Below are positions 14,642-23,659 of a stretch of DNA of 64,000 bases, one piece after another; the first letter of the stretch is position 1; every line of letters starts with the position of its first letter. Made by a program: the position numbers and the translations under genes. The stretch is taken from contig JBEKMN010000038.1 of the NCBI GenBank assembly GCA_050008495.1, forward strand, positions 29,672 through 93,671. The letters are read 5' to 3'. This DNA is from CAVROP01 sp050008495. Lineage in GTDB: Bacteria > Acidobacteriota > Terriglobia > UBA7540. A model generated the notes under the pieces. The model did not search any database, was not told the DNA's origin, and saw only the letters and a list, made by a program, of their open reading frames with translations.

Positions 14642-17098
14642 TTACACCACCACCTTGGCGGTTGCAAACGCCAATCCAAGAAGGGTTTTTTGTTCCAGCT
14701 CGTGCGCTTTGCCGGAGCCCGTGGCAGGGCTGGGACTGGCCGAGCGCTTTATGGATCGGACCGGACGGTTTCTGAAGATTCGTCGGAAGCGCGGCATCAC
14801 ATAGAAAAGCGCCCCCATGTTGGCCGGTTCCTCCTGCACCCACACGATTTCCCGCGCCGCAGGGTGTTGGTTAATCGCCGCGGTCAGTGCATTTTCCGGA
14901 AAGGGATAAAGCTGCTCGAGGGAGACAATGGCGGTTCGCAGGTCGTTCAGCTTTTTGCGCTCGGCGCGCAGTTCGTGCACGATCTTGCCCGTGGCCACCA
15001 GGATGCGCTCCGCGCGGGCGGTTTCCTGGTCGGGGATGAGGGGCGCAAACGAGCGTGAAGTCAGGGCTTCGAGACCCGACGCGGCGCCCGCGTACCGGAG
15101 CAGGCTCTTGGGAGTAAGCACCACCAGGGGTTTGCGCCAGGCGCGCAGGGCCTGGCGGCGCAACAAGTGGAAATACTGAGCGGCGGTGGACGGCTGGCAG
15201 ACTTGGAGGTTGTCCCGAGCGGCGAGTTGCAGGAAGCGCTCGAGGCGGGCGCTCGAGTGTTCCGGCCCCTGGCCCTCAGAGCCGTGTGGCAATAGCAAAA
15301 CAAGTCCCGACAACAGTCCCCACTTATCCTCACCGGCGGCAATAAACTGGTCGATCATCACCTGCCCGCCGTTGGCAAAGTCTCCGAACTGTGCCTCCCA
15401 AAGGACGAGCGCTTCAGGGTAGTCGCGGCTGAACCCATACTCGAATCCCAACACGGCAGCTTCTGAAAGGATCGAGTCGTAAACCTCGAAGCGGCCCTGC
15501 ATGCCTTGCAAGTGGCAGAGGGGTGTATACTCCGCTGCGGTTTCCGTATCGAAAAGCACCGCATGGCGTTGGTTGAAAGTGCCTCGGCGGCTGTCCTGGC
15601 CGCTCAGGCGAACCGGAATCCCCTTGCGCAGAAGCGATCCAAAGGCCAGAGCCTCCGCCATTCCGAAATCCACGGGGCGCTCGCCGCGTGCCATCTGCAG
15701 CCGCTGCTCGATGAGGCGCTTGATTTTGGGGTGAACGTTAAAACCTTCCGGCGGGCGCGCCAGTGATTCGCCGATTTGGCGAAGCTCGTCCGCCGCGACG
15801 CGCGTATCAACCTCGAACGCGGCATCGTACGTGCCGCCGGTATAAGCGTCCCAATAAGCGGGCAACTCGCGCAACATTGGAATCTTGCGAATGGTGCGGG
15901 CCTTTTTCAGATCAGCTTCGTATTGAGCGCGGATTTTCTGGATCGTCCCGGCGGGATCCACTCCGATCCTTCCAGCGTAGGACTCCCAAAGCGGCGGGAT
16001 CTGAGCGATTCTGCGATAGCGCACAGGCTGCGTCACCGTAGGGTCGTCCAATTCGCTGTGCCCGTGGCGGCGGTAGCCAATCAGGTCCACGACCACGTCG
16101 CTCGAGAAGGCGTAGCGGTACTCGACCGCCCATCGCGCCACGCGCACCACCGCCTCAGGGTCTTCCGCGTTGACGTGAAAGACCGGAATGGGCAGCCGCT
16201 TCGCCACATCGGAGGCAAACCGCGAAGCATAAAGGTCCTCAGGGTTGGCGGTAAACCCGATCAGGTTATTGACCACCACGTGCACTGTGCCGCCCACCGA
16301 AAAACCGCGCAGGGTCGCGAGATTCAGGGTTTCCGCCGCAGTTCCCTGCCCTGCCAGGGCTGCATCGCCGTGCAGCAGGATGGGCAGAACCCGCCGCGGA
16401 CCTTCCTCGCCCAGCCGCGTTTGCTTGGCGCGAGCGCGGCCCACGGCCACAGGATCGACGGCCTCGAGGTGGCTGGGATTCGACACCAGGTGGATGTGAA
16501 GAGTCTGGCCATGCTGGGTTTGATAGTCTCCGGTGGCGCCTAAGTGATATTTGACGTCGCCTCCACCCAGCACACGCCGCGGATCGATATCTTCGAAGCG
16601 AGCGAAGATATCCATCGGCGACTTTCCCGCCACCAGAACCATGACGTCCAGCCGCCCGCGATGGCTCATCCCCATGACAATCTGCTCAGCGCCCAACTGC
16701 CCCGCCCTGTCCAAGGCCTCGTCCAGAAGCGGAAGCAAAGCGATGACGCCCTCGAGCGAGAAGCGCTTCGTTCCGGGGTAACGCGACTGGAGAACCTGCT
16801 CGAACAGTCCCGCCTCAATCAAGCGCATCAAGATGTGCGGCCGGTCCGGCGCCGGTACGTCGGTCTCAAGCCGTTCCGCAACCCAGCGGCGCTTCTCGGC
16901 CAGCGGGATGTGCATGAACTCGGCGCCGATCTTGCCGCAATAAATGCGCCGCGCGTAGTCCGCAATTTCCCCTGCAAGGTCGAGTTCCGGAACTGCCTCC
17001 GGCTCGAGGCACCCGACGGGGTCAAGGTCCGCCTGAAGGTATCCCCAGCGGCGGAAGGCGTCGAGCACGCCTTCGGTTTTGTCACTGCCTGTGTCCAT
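14642..17098 (-). CDS. sucA: 2-oxoglutarate dehydrogenase E1 component
   Basis: Thiamine-diphosphate enzyme of the TCA cycle that decarboxylates 2-oxoglutarate and passes succinyl to the E2 lipoyl domain. The 818 residues carry the family motifs GMSHRGRLDVM, GGGDVKYHLG, SNPSHLEAVDPV, HGDAALAGQG (thiamine diphosphate), VVVNNLIGFT and GYRRHGHSELDDPT, then FDTETAAEYTPLCHL and VLGFEYGFS of the pyrimidine domain. It is about 100 residues shorter than the E. coli enzyme, mainly at the N-terminus, and there is no fused E2. No sucB or lpd is adjacent. The ATG at 17098 lacks a clear Shine-Dalgarno. Confidence 0.93.
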   Translation of the reverse strand: MDTGSDKTEGVLDAFRRWGYLQADLDPVGCLEPEAVPELDLAGEIADYARRIYCGKIGAEFMHIPLAEKRRWVAERLETDVPAPDRPHILMRLIEAGLFEQVLQSRYPGTKRFSLEGVIALLPLLDEALDRAGQLGAEQIVMGMSHRGRLDVMVLVAGKSPMDIFARFEDIDPRRVLGGGDVKYHLGATGDYQTQHGQTLHIHLVSNPSHLEAVDPVAVGRARAKQTRLGEEGPRRVLPILLHGDAALAGQGTAAETLNLATLRGFSVGGTVHVVVNNLIGFTANPEDLYASRFASDVAKRLPIPVFHVNAEDPEAVVRVARWAVEYRYAFSSDVVVDLIGYRRHGHSELDDPTVTQPVRYRRIAQIPPLWESYAGRIGVDPAGTIQKIRAQYEADLKKARTIRKIPMLRELPAYWDAYTGGTYDAAFEVDTRVAADELRQIGESLARPPEGFNVHPKIKRLIEQRLQMARGERPVDFGMAEALAFGSLLRKGIPVRLSGQDSRRGTFNQRHAVLFDTETAAEYTPLCHLQGMQGRFEVYDSILSEAAVLGFEYGFSRDYPEALVLWEAQFGDFANGGQVMIDQFIAAGEDKWGLLSGLVLLLPHGSEGQGPEHSSARLERFLQLAARDNLQVCQPSTAAQYFHLLRRQALRAWRKPLVVLTPKSLLRYAGAASGLEALTSRSFAPLIPDQETARAERILVATGKIVHELRAERKKLNDLRTAIVSLEQLYPFPENALTAAINQHPAAREIVWVQEEPANMGALFYVMPRFRRIFRNRPVRSIKRSASPSPATGSGKAHELEQKTLLGLAFATAKVVV

Positions 17099-17212
17099 GA
17101 TTTAAGTATACAGTCGTCAGTTGTCAGTCGTCAGCGGCCCGTAAAAGAGGAAGCCCTCTCCCCACGGAGAGGGCATTCACTTCCATGCGCCCCCGCACGA
17201 GAGCCGGCGCGG

Positions 17213-17761
17213 TTACTGCAGGTAATGCTCAAGGGCTGCTTCCCACTTGCCCTGTGCGGTGAGAATCATCTCGATGGTCTCGCGGACGGCGCCGAAGCCG
17301 CCGGGTTGTTTGGTCAGATAGTGAACGTAGCGGGGCAAAAGCTTGTGGCTGTCGGCCACGCCCACGGCCAGCCCCACGCGGGTCAACAGAGGCAGGTCCA
17401 CGATATCGTCCCCCATGTAGCACACTTCCTCATTTTTCAGGCGCGCCTCGCGGAGGACTTCCTGATAGGGCTCGAGCTTTTCCCGCGCATTCTGCTTCAG
17501 GTAGTGAACCCCCAACTCCTTGGCCCGGTACTCGATGACAGGTGATTGACGGCCCGTAATGAAGCCCGTCTTGAGCCCCGCCCGGTGCGCAATGCGAAAG
17601 CCCAGCCCGTCGCGCGAATGAAATCCTTTAGTTTCGACAAGCCTGCCGCCTGCGCCGGGAACGAAAAAGAAGCGCCCGTCGGTCAGAACGCCGTCCACGT
17701 CCATGAGAAGGAGTTTGATTTTGCGCGCCCGGGCGTAGAGCTGTTTAGTGGTCAAAGGCAT
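17213..17761 (-). CDS. kdsC: 3-deoxy-D-manno-octulosonate 8-phosphate phosphatase
   Basis: HAD phosphatase without a cap domain (182 residues) that releases KDO from KDO-8-phosphate for lipopolysaccharide. The nucleophile motif is LLLMDVDGVLTDG, the second motif is FITGRQSPV, and the metal motif is CYMGDDIVDLPLL. GAGG lies six bases before ATG 17761. It directly follows kdsD (28-bp gap), so two sequential steps of KDO synthesis are co-transcribed. kdsA and kdsB are not in the window. Confidence 0.93.
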   Translation of the reverse strand: MPLTTKQLYARARKIKLLLMDVDGVLTDGRFFFVPGAGGRLVETKGFHSRDGLGFRIAHRAGLKTGFITGRQSPVIEYRAKELGVHYLKQNAREKLEPYQEVLREARLKNEEVCYMGDDIVDLPLLTRVGLAVGVADSHKLLPRYVHYLTKQPGGFGAVRETIEMILTAQGKWEAALEHYLQ

Positions 17762-17789
17762 GTTGGTCCTCGATGGTTTGGGGGTGACA

Positions 17790-18749
17790 TCAGAACATCT
17801 GCGTGGTCCAGAGGTCGTGGATGTGAACGACGCCCTGCAGTTTGCCTTCACTGTCCACAACCAGAAGCGAGGTGATTTTCCGGGCCTCCATGAGATTGAG
17901 GGCTTTGGTGGCCAACTCCTGCCTGCCGATGGTCACGGGATTTCGAGTCATGGCGTCGGCCGCTTTCAGGTCCAAGGCGCGATTCCCTTCCCGCTCGATC
18001 AATCGGCGCAGGTCGCCGTCGGAGACCATTCCCAGCAGGTGGTTCGACTCGCCGGTCACCGTCGCGAGCCCCAGGCCCTTCTTGCTCATTTCATAGATCA
18101 CGTCCGGCATGGGCGTGAGCGGGCCGACGCGCGGAATCTGATCCCCGGTGTGCATGACGCCCTCGACCCGGCGCAACTTGAAGCCCAGATCCCCGCCCGG
18201 ATGGAGCGCAGCGTAGTCCGCTTCGGCGAAGCCGCGCTTCTCGAGCAGGGCCATGGCCAGGGCATCGCCCATAGCCAGCATGGCCGTGGTCGAGGCCGTG
18301 GGAGCAAGGCCGAGCGGGCATGCCTCCTGCCGAATTCCCACATCGAGCACTGCGTCACTGGCCAGCGCGAGGGTGGAGTTCCGATTGCCCGTGAGGGAGA
18401 TGAGTGGGATGGCCAAACGTTTGACGGTATCCAGCAACTGAAGCAGTTCCGCGGTTTCGCCGCTGTAGGAGAGCGCCACCAAAACGTCGTGCCGCACCAG
18501 CCGTCCCAGGTCTCCGTGCAAGGCTTCCGAAGGATGTAGGAAAAACGAGGGCGTGCCGGTGCTCGAGAGGGTGGCGGAAATTTTCTGGCCGATCAGGCCG
18601 GACTTCCCCAGACCCGCGACCACGACCCTCCCACGGCAGGCATAGAGAATCTCCACGGCCCGCACAAAATTCTCGTCGAGGCGCTCCACCAGCTCGCTCA
18701 CGGTCTTCGCCTCGATTTCCAAAACCCTGCGCGCCGTGTCCAGACTCAT
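17790..18749 (-). CDS. kdsD: D-arabinose-5-phosphate isomerase
   Basis: Interconverts ribulose-5-phosphate and arabinose-5-phosphate, the first KDO step. The 319 residues hold an SIS domain at 1-190 with VVVAGLGKSGLIGQKI, SSTGTPSFFLHPSEALHGD and SYSGETAEL, then two CBS domains (about 205-319) including GMVSDGDLRR. ATG 18749 opens MSLDTARRVLEIEA, the family N-terminus. The frame is open further upstream, but that part is translated REP repeat and is not used here. It heads the kdsD-kdsC pair. Confidence 0.93.
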   Translation of the reverse strand: MSLDTARRVLEIEAKTVSELVERLDENFVRAVEILYACRGRVVVAGLGKSGLIGQKISATLSSTGTPSFFLHPSEALHGDLGRLVRHDVLVALSYSGETAELLQLLDTVKRLAIPLISLTGNRNSTLALASDAVLDVGIRQEACPLGLAPTASTTAMLAMGDALAMALLEKRGFAEADYAALHPGGDLGFKLRRVEGVMHTGDQIPRVGPLTPMPDVIYEMSKKGLGLATVTGESNHLLGMVSDGDLRRLIEREGNRALDLKAADAMTRNPVTIGRQELATKALNLMEARKITSLLVVDSEGKLQGVVHIHDLWTTQMF

Positions 18750-18788
18750 GGCCGACTCACTCAAGTCGAGGGTAATAACCTGGCCAAC

Positions 18789-18969
18789 TGTCATTCCGAG
18801 CGAAGCGAGGAATCTCGATCTGGTTCGGCTCGGAATTGACGAAAAAAAGACCAGAGCGAGATTCCTCGCGGAATTTACCCTGAGCACCCAGAGCGAGATC
18901 CTTCGCTTCGCTCAGGATGACAGCGAAGGGCTCGGAATGACAGGACATTGTCAGATCAGCGAGGAATGA
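18789..18969. repeat. Composite REP-like element
   Basis: TGTCATTCCGAGCGAAGCGA opens the element. Inverted partners follow: GCGAGATTCCTCGCGG near 18860 and GAAGGGCTCGGAATGACA ending at 18943, with GATCCTTCGCTTCGCTCAGG between. The element at 38992-39135 has the same order and spacing. Confidence 0.85.
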
Positions 18970-18980
18970 CAACCCAGCCT

Positions 18981-19694
18981 TCACATCCGAGCTTCGATTC
19001 TGTTCACAACGGTCTTCAGCGCCTTGATTCGCGCCCACCATTTCCAGTTGCCCTCAATGATGGTCCACGGAGCGTAATCCGTATCCGTCTTCGCGAACAT
19101 ATCTTCCAGCGCTTCGATATACAGGTCCCACTTCTTGCGGTTGCGCCAATCCTCTTCGGTCAATTTCCATTTCTTCCAGGGGTCGTCTTCGCGCTTTTTG
19201 AAGCGGTCGAGCTGTTCTTTCTTGGAGATGTGAATCCAGAACTTCACCAGCACCATGCCGTCGTCCACCAGCGTTCGCTCGAACTCATTGATCTCCCTGT
19301 AGGCGCGCTGCCAATCCTCTTTCCGGGCAAATTTCTCTACGCGCTCCACGAGTACCCGGCCGTACCAGGTCCGGTCGAAAATCGAGATGCGGCCGCGCGC
19401 CGGGAGCCGCGTCCAGAAGCGCCAGAGCCAATGGTGCGACAGCTCTTCCGCAGTGGGCGCGGCGATCGCGTGAACTTCGAGTCCCCGCGGGTCGAGGGGT
19501 TCCGTCAAACGCTTAATGTTGCCACCCTTTCCCGCCGCATCTTCTCCCTCGTATCCGATGCAGACCCCAATTCCCTTCTCGATGATCTTCCGTTGCAGCT
19601 TCAAGAGTCTGAATTGGTACTCTTCCAGCAGTTCTTCGTACTCCTGCTTCGAGTCGAGCTTCTTGTCGAGATCGAGCTTGTCGAGGTAGCCCAT
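18981..19694 (-). CDS. Polyphosphate kinase 2 family protein
   Basis: Transfers phosphate between polyphosphate and nucleotides. The 237 residues carry the Walker A GYEGEDAAGKGGNIKRL, the Walker B FDRTWYGRVLVERVE, and the lid-region KKWDLYIEALEDMF with APW nearby, all typical of PPK2. Length fits a single-domain enzyme. AGGTG lies five bases before ATG 19694. Whether it prefers ADP or AMP (class I to III) cannot be decided by eye. It sits between kdsD and pnp, separated from each by repeats. Confidence 0.92.
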   Translation of the reverse strand: MGYLDKLDLDKKLDSKQEYEELLEEYQFRLLKLQRKIIEKGIGVCIGYEGEDAAGKGGNIKRLTEPLDPRGLEVHAIAAPTAEELSHHWLWRFWTRLPARGRISIFDRTWYGRVLVERVEKFARKEDWQRAYREINEFERTLVDDGMVLVKFWIHISKKEQLDRFKKREDDPWKKWKLTEEDWRNRKKWDLYIEALEDMFAKTDTDYAPWTIIEGNWKWWARIKALKTVVNRIEARM

Positions 19695-19708
19695 GTTTTC
19701 ACCTGTTA

Positions 19709-19823
19709 GGATTCAAGAGTCAGGAGTCAGGAGCCAGAAGGCGGGGCCGACACGAAGGCGCCCGCCAATAACTGGCAACTGACCCCCGACAACAAACGAC
19801 TGAGAACTGACTACCGAGAACTG
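19709..19823. repeat. Word-repeat block between PPK2 and pnp
   Basis: GAGTCAGGAGTCAGGAG words on the left and ACTGACC/ACTGAGAACTGAC words on the right fill the gap. Unlike most other loci here the two sides are not clear inverses. Confidence 0.6.
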
Positions 19824-19825
19824 CC

Positions 19826-21964
19826 TTAGTTCTTTTCCTGATGCTCGTGGTGTGCGTGCGGTTCGTGCTGTGCACCACCCTTGGCTCTCTGGTCGCGCAG
19901 CACGGCCTTGCGGCTCAACCGTATCTTATTGCCCTCGATGGCGATCACCTTGACCAGCAACTGGTCACCTTCCTTGAGCTCTTCACGAATGTCCCGAATG
20001 CGGTGCTCAGCCACTTCGCTGATATGCAGCAAACCGTCCGTGCCGGGGAAAATCTCCACGAAGGCGCCAAAGTCCGCCAGCCGGACCACCTTGCCAAGAT
20101 AGGTCTTGCCCATCTCCGCCTCGGCCACCAGGTCCTTGATCATCTTCAGGGCCTTGCGTGCCGCCGCTTCGTCGGTGGCGGCGACATTGACTTTGCCGTC
20201 GTCCTCCACATCGATCTTAACGCCCGTCTCCTCGATAATGCCGCGAATCACTTTGCCTCCCGGCCCGATCAGTTCACCAATCTTCTGCCGGTTGATGTGC
20301 AGGGTGTAAATGCGGGGAGCAAACAGCGAGATCTCCTTGCGAGACTCCGTAAGCGTATCCAGCATTTTTCCCAGCACGTGGAGGCGCGCCGTCTTGGCCT
20401 GCGCCAGCGCTTCGGCCATAATCGAGGTGTTAATGCCGGTGATCTTGATGTCCATCTGCAGTGCGGTAATGCCATCTTTGCTTCCCGCAACCTTGAAGTC
20501 CATATCGCCGTAGTGGTCCTCACTGCCGGCGATGTCGGTGAGGATGGCGTATTTCTCCCCTTCTTTCACCAGCCCCATGGCGATCCCTGCCACCGGCGCC
20601 TTGATGGGCACGCCCGCGTCCATCAGGGCGAGAGTGCCGCCGCAGACGGTGGCCATGGAAGAAGAGCCGTTGGATTCGAGGATGTCCGAAACCACTCGAA
20701 TGGTGTAGGGGAATTCCGTCTCCTCCGGAACGATGGAAATCAGGGCGCGCTCCGCCAGCGCCCCGTGTCCGATCTCCCGCCTGCCCGGGCCGCGCAGAAA
20801 CGCCACTTCTCCCACGCTGAAGGGCGGGAAGTTGTAGTGAAGCATGAAACGCTTGAAGGCCTCGCCTTCGAGTACGTCGAGCCGTTGCATGTCCTCGGCG
20901 GTCCCTAAGGTCGCGGTCACCAGCGCCTGCGTCTCACCTCGAGTAAACAGGGCGGAACCATGAGTGCGCGGCAGAATGCCGACTTCGCTGCTGATCTCAC
21001 GCACCTGGTCGAAAGCGCGGTGGTCAGGCCGCTGGCGCTTCTCCACCACGTCGTCGCGAAAGAGGTGTTCTTCCAAGCGTCCGAAGTACTGTTTGGCCAG
21101 CCGGCGCTTGTCTTCGTCATCCTCCGGGTAGGCTTCGAGCAGTTTCTCACGGATTTCCACAATGCGACGCTGGCTTTCCTGCTTGGCGTATTTTGAGGTG
21201 TCCATGGCGTCGTGGAGCTCACCCTCGACCTTGCTCCGCACTTCCTGGTACAGCGCCTCGTCGAGGACGGACGCAACAAACTCGCGCTTCTTGATGCCCA
21301 GCTTCTCGAAAAGCTCCTTTTGAAGGGCAACGATCTTGCGAATTTCGGCGTGACCGTACTGGAGCGCTTCCAGGATGGACTCTTCCGAAACTTCCTTGGC
21401 TCCCGCTTCCACCATCACGATAGCGTCTTCCGTCCCCGCCACAATCAGATTGAGCAAGCTGGCCTTGGTTTCCGCATAGGTGGGATTGGTTACCAGTTTG
21501 CCCTCCACCAGACTTACCCGCACCGCTCCCACGGGCGTATAAAACGGGATATCCGAAAGATAAAGGGCAGCCGTTCCGGCCACCATTCCGATCACGTCCG
21601 GGTTGTTGTCCGAATCCGCGGACAAAACCATGGCAATCACTTGCGTTTCGTCGTTGAAGCCCTCCGGGAAAAGCGGCCGGACCGGCCGGTCAATCAGACG
21701 GCTGGTAAGGATCTCCTTTTCCGTGGGTCTGCCTTCACGCTTGAAGAAGCCGCCGGGAATCTTTCCCGCGGCATAGTTATATTCTCGGTAGTCAACCGTT
21801 AAAGGGAAAAAATCGATTCCCTCGCGCGGCTTAGTGGTACACGCCGTGGCTAAAACCACGGTGTCGGCGTAACGAACCAAGGCGGAACCGTTGGCCTGCT
21901 TGGCCACCTTGCCGCTCTCGATACTCAGGGTATTTGCACCCAGAGTTGTTTCTACTTTTTGCAT
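19826..21964 (-). CDS. pnp: Polyribonucleotide nucleotidyltransferase (PNPase)
   Basis: 3'-5' phosphorolytic exoribonuclease. The 712 residues show the full order: first RNase PH domain (FFPLTVDYREYNYAAGKIPG, REGRPTEKEILTSRLIDRP), helical linker, second RNase PH domain (RTHGSALFTRGETQALVT, GDMDFKVAGSKDGITALQMD), KH domain (IGELIGPGGKVIRGI) and S1 domain (YLGKVVRLADFGAFVEI). GGAGGATATTGAG precedes ATG 21964. It follows rpsO in the usual bacterial rpsO-pnp order, with a hairpin between. The C-terminus ends in a short His-rich stretch. Confidence 0.97.
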   Translation of the reverse strand: MQKVETTLGANTLSIESGKVAKQANGSALVRYADTVVLATACTTKPREGIDFFPLTVDYREYNYAAGKIPGGFFKREGRPTEKEILTSRLIDRPVRPLFPEGFNDETQVIAMVLSADSDNNPDVIGMVAGTAALYLSDIPFYTPVGAVRVSLVEGKLVTNPTYAETKASLLNLIVAGTEDAIVMVEAGAKEVSEESILEALQYGHAEIRKIVALQKELFEKLGIKKREFVASVLDEALYQEVRSKVEGELHDAMDTSKYAKQESQRRIVEIREKLLEAYPEDDEDKRRLAKQYFGRLEEHLFRDDVVEKRQRPDHRAFDQVREISSEVGILPRTHGSALFTRGETQALVTATLGTAEDMQRLDVLEGEAFKRFMLHYNFPPFSVGEVAFLRGPGRREIGHGALAERALISIVPEETEFPYTIRVVSDILESNGSSSMATVCGGTLALMDAGVPIKAPVAGIAMGLVKEGEKYAILTDIAGSEDHYGDMDFKVAGSKDGITALQMDIKITGINTSIMAEALAQAKTARLHVLGKMLDTLTESRKEISLFAPRIYTLHINRQKIGELIGPGGKVIRGIIEETGVKIDVEDDGKVNVAATDEAAARKALKMIKDLVAEAEMGKTYLGKVVRLADFGAFVEIFPGTDGLLHISEVAEHRIRDIREELKEGDQLLVKVIAIEGNKIRLSRKAVLRDQRAKGGAQHEPHAHHEHQEKN

Positions 21965-21979
21965 CTCAATATCCTCCGC

Positions 21980-22024
21980 TAAAAACGAAAAAGCGACCTA
22001 CACCCGCGGCGCGGGGGGTCGCTT
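21980..22024 (-). terminator. Intrinsic terminator or processing hairpin between rpsO and pnp
   Basis: On the minus strand AAGCGACC (22017-22024) pairs with GGTCGCTT (21991-21998), and the second arm runs into TTTTTCGTTTTT. It fits rho-independent termination after rpsO; in other bacteria a hairpin here is also the RNase III site that controls pnp. Confidence 0.75.
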
Positions 22025-22077
22025 GACGTTGAAAAGTTGTTTACTTGGAAAATCCCGATCTGTCTGCTCAATCCCGG

Positions 22078-22347
22078 CTACTTGCGGATGCCCAGCCTCT
22101 CGATGACTCGCTTATAACGCTCTGTATCCAGGCGTTTAAGGTACTCTAAGAGGCGCCTTCTCTTGCCCACCATCATGAGCAAGCCACGACGCGAGGCGTG
22201 GTCTTTGCGATGAACGCTGAAATGCTGATTCAGGTAGTTGATCCGCTCGCTCAGTAGGGCTACTTGCACTTCCGGCGAACCCGTGTCCTTCCCGTGAACT
22301 CGGTAGTGCTCAATCAGGCTGCTTTTGGATTCGCTCGTTAACGGCAT
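22078..22347 (-). CDS. rpsO: Ribosomal protein S15
   Basis: Primary 16S rRNA-binding protein of the small subunit, 89 residues, full length. Recognised by DTGSPEVQVALLSERINYL, HRKDHASRRGLL and the C-terminal YKRVIERLGIRK. ATG 22347 begins MPLTSESKSSL with GGAGAGAGG upstream. It lies upstream of pnp. Confidence 0.97.
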   Translation of the reverse strand: MPLTSESKSSLIEHYRVHGKDTGSPEVQVALLSERINYLNQHFSVHRKDHASRRGLLMMVGKRRRLLEYLKRLDTERYKRVIERLGIRK

Positions 22348-22390
22348 CCGCCTCTCTCCTCGCTTTTTATCTCTACTTTTCGACCCCTCC

Positions 22391-22420
22391 ACAATAACAT
22401 GAAACTCGGGCGCTTGGCAA
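22391..22420 (-). promoter_or_regulatory. Probable rpsO promoter
   Basis: On the minus strand TTGCCA (22415-22420), 18 bases, then TATTGT (22391-22396). Transcription would start about 40 bases before the rpsO start codon. Confidence 0.45.
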
Positions 22421-22477
22421 AGAAAAATCGAACCGCCCAAGGACTAGTGGCGGGTAACTAGGTGCAGGGGCTAGCAC

Positions 22478-22673
22478 AAGGCAGTAAGCAGTAGTACTGC
22501 TACGTTAAGTTAAGGAGAGCGGTTCCGCTTGCGGATTACGCTGCCCCAATACGCACACTTGCCGGTCCAGGTAAATAATAGGCGTTGGATCTCACGGCGC
22601 GTCTGTGGCAGGGTCCACCCAGAAGTTTTTTTGGCTGCGCAACATAACGTAGTAGTACTACTGCCTACCGCTT
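22478..22673. repeat. Inverted repeat with AGTAGTACT arms
   Basis: The left arm GCAGTAGTACTGCTACGTTA (22488-22507) faces TAACGTAGTAGTACTACTGC (22645-22664), and similarity extends outward to about 29 bases. The 137-bp centre holds no convincing gene. Confidence 0.8.
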
Positions 22674-22678
22674 TTCTC

Positions 22679-23644
22679 CTACCCCCCGACCTCATCGAAT
22701 CGCACCGCCCGAGTGTCTTGCTCTTTTCCTGTCGGCATGGTCAGCGGCTTGTACAGTTCCGGGCGGCGGGTCTTGATCCATCGCCGGCCAGTGCTTTGTT
22801 CGAGCAGGGAAGCGTCCAGATCGGCCACCACCATATCGTCATCGGCCTTCCAGGTTTCTGCCAAGATGCGGCCGTAGGGATCGAGGATCATGGCATTGCC
22901 CGTCCGGACCTCGTCGTCATCAATGCCGACGCCGTTGCTGAATACCAGGAACAGTCCATTGTCGTGCGCGCGTGAGGGGAGCCAGCGCATCAGCCAAGCG
23001 CGTCCCTTATCGCCGCGGAGTTCAGCCTCGATCGCCGCGGGGTCTTCGCGGCGATTCTCCCAGAGGCTGCGGTCGATCCGTCCCATGAGATGAGGATTCC
23101 TGGAGGTGACTCCGCCCGTCTGGTGAGGCGCCAGGAGGACCTCGGCTCCCTGCAAGGCGACGATGCGAACGTTTTCGTTAATGTTGACGTCGTAGCAGAT
23201 CAGGACGCCCACGCGGCAGCCGTGCGGATCGTCGAATACGGTGAATTCGGACCCGGGAATTATCTCATCATGCTCGAAGGCGTGTATCTTCCGGTGCAGT
23301 CGCCAGTCGCCGTTGGGCATCGCCACCACGTAGGTGTTGTGGAGTTCGCCACGAGCGTCCACTTCCAATAGACCGGCACCGATGGTCAGTCCGGACTGCC
23401 GAGCGAGGGCCAGCAGCGCCTGGGAAGAGGGGCCCTCCGGTACGGGTTCGGCCAGTTCGTGCAATTGCCGGTGTGAGAGGTTTCGCAGAAACCAGTAGCC
23501 GATAATGCAGCACTCCGGGAAGGCGATGATTTCCACCTTTCGGGCGGCGGCATCCTCGACAAAGCGCCGTATCTTCTCCAGATTCTTCATCTTGTTGCCC
23601 GGCGCATGCTCAAATTGCACGGCGCTTACCCTGATGTTTCTCAT
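22679..23644 (-). CDS. Nitrilase-superfamily carbon-nitrogen hydrolase
   Basis: Amidase/nitrilase of 321 residues with the triad E44 (FPECC), K119 (HRKIHAFE) and C150 (LICYDVN). Substrate is not readable; the long insertion SLWENRREDPAAIEAEL and the GVTSRNPHL stretch distinguish it from AguB at 24277. It is preceded by the metallopeptidase-like gene, 15 bp away in the same direction, so the two are probably co-transcribed. The start at ATG 23644 opens MRNIRVSAVQFEHAPGNK, the usual beginning of the fold. Confidence 0.88.
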   Translation of the reverse strand: MRNIRVSAVQFEHAPGNKMKNLEKIRRFVEDAAARKVEIIAFPECCIIGYWFLRNLSHRQLHELAEPVPEGPSSQALLALARQSGLTIGAGLLEVDARGELHNTYVVAMPNGDWRLHRKIHAFEHDEIIPGSEFTVFDDPHGCRVGVLICYDVNINENVRIVALQGAEVLLAPHQTGGVTSRNPHLMGRIDRSLWENRREDPAAIEAELRGDKGRAWLMRWLPSRAHDNGLFLVFSNGVGIDDDEVRTGNAMILDPYGRILAETWKADDDMVVADLDASLLEQSTGRRWIKTRRPELYKPLTMPTGKEQDTRAVRFDEVGG

Positions 23645-23659
23645 AGAAGTCCTCAGTGG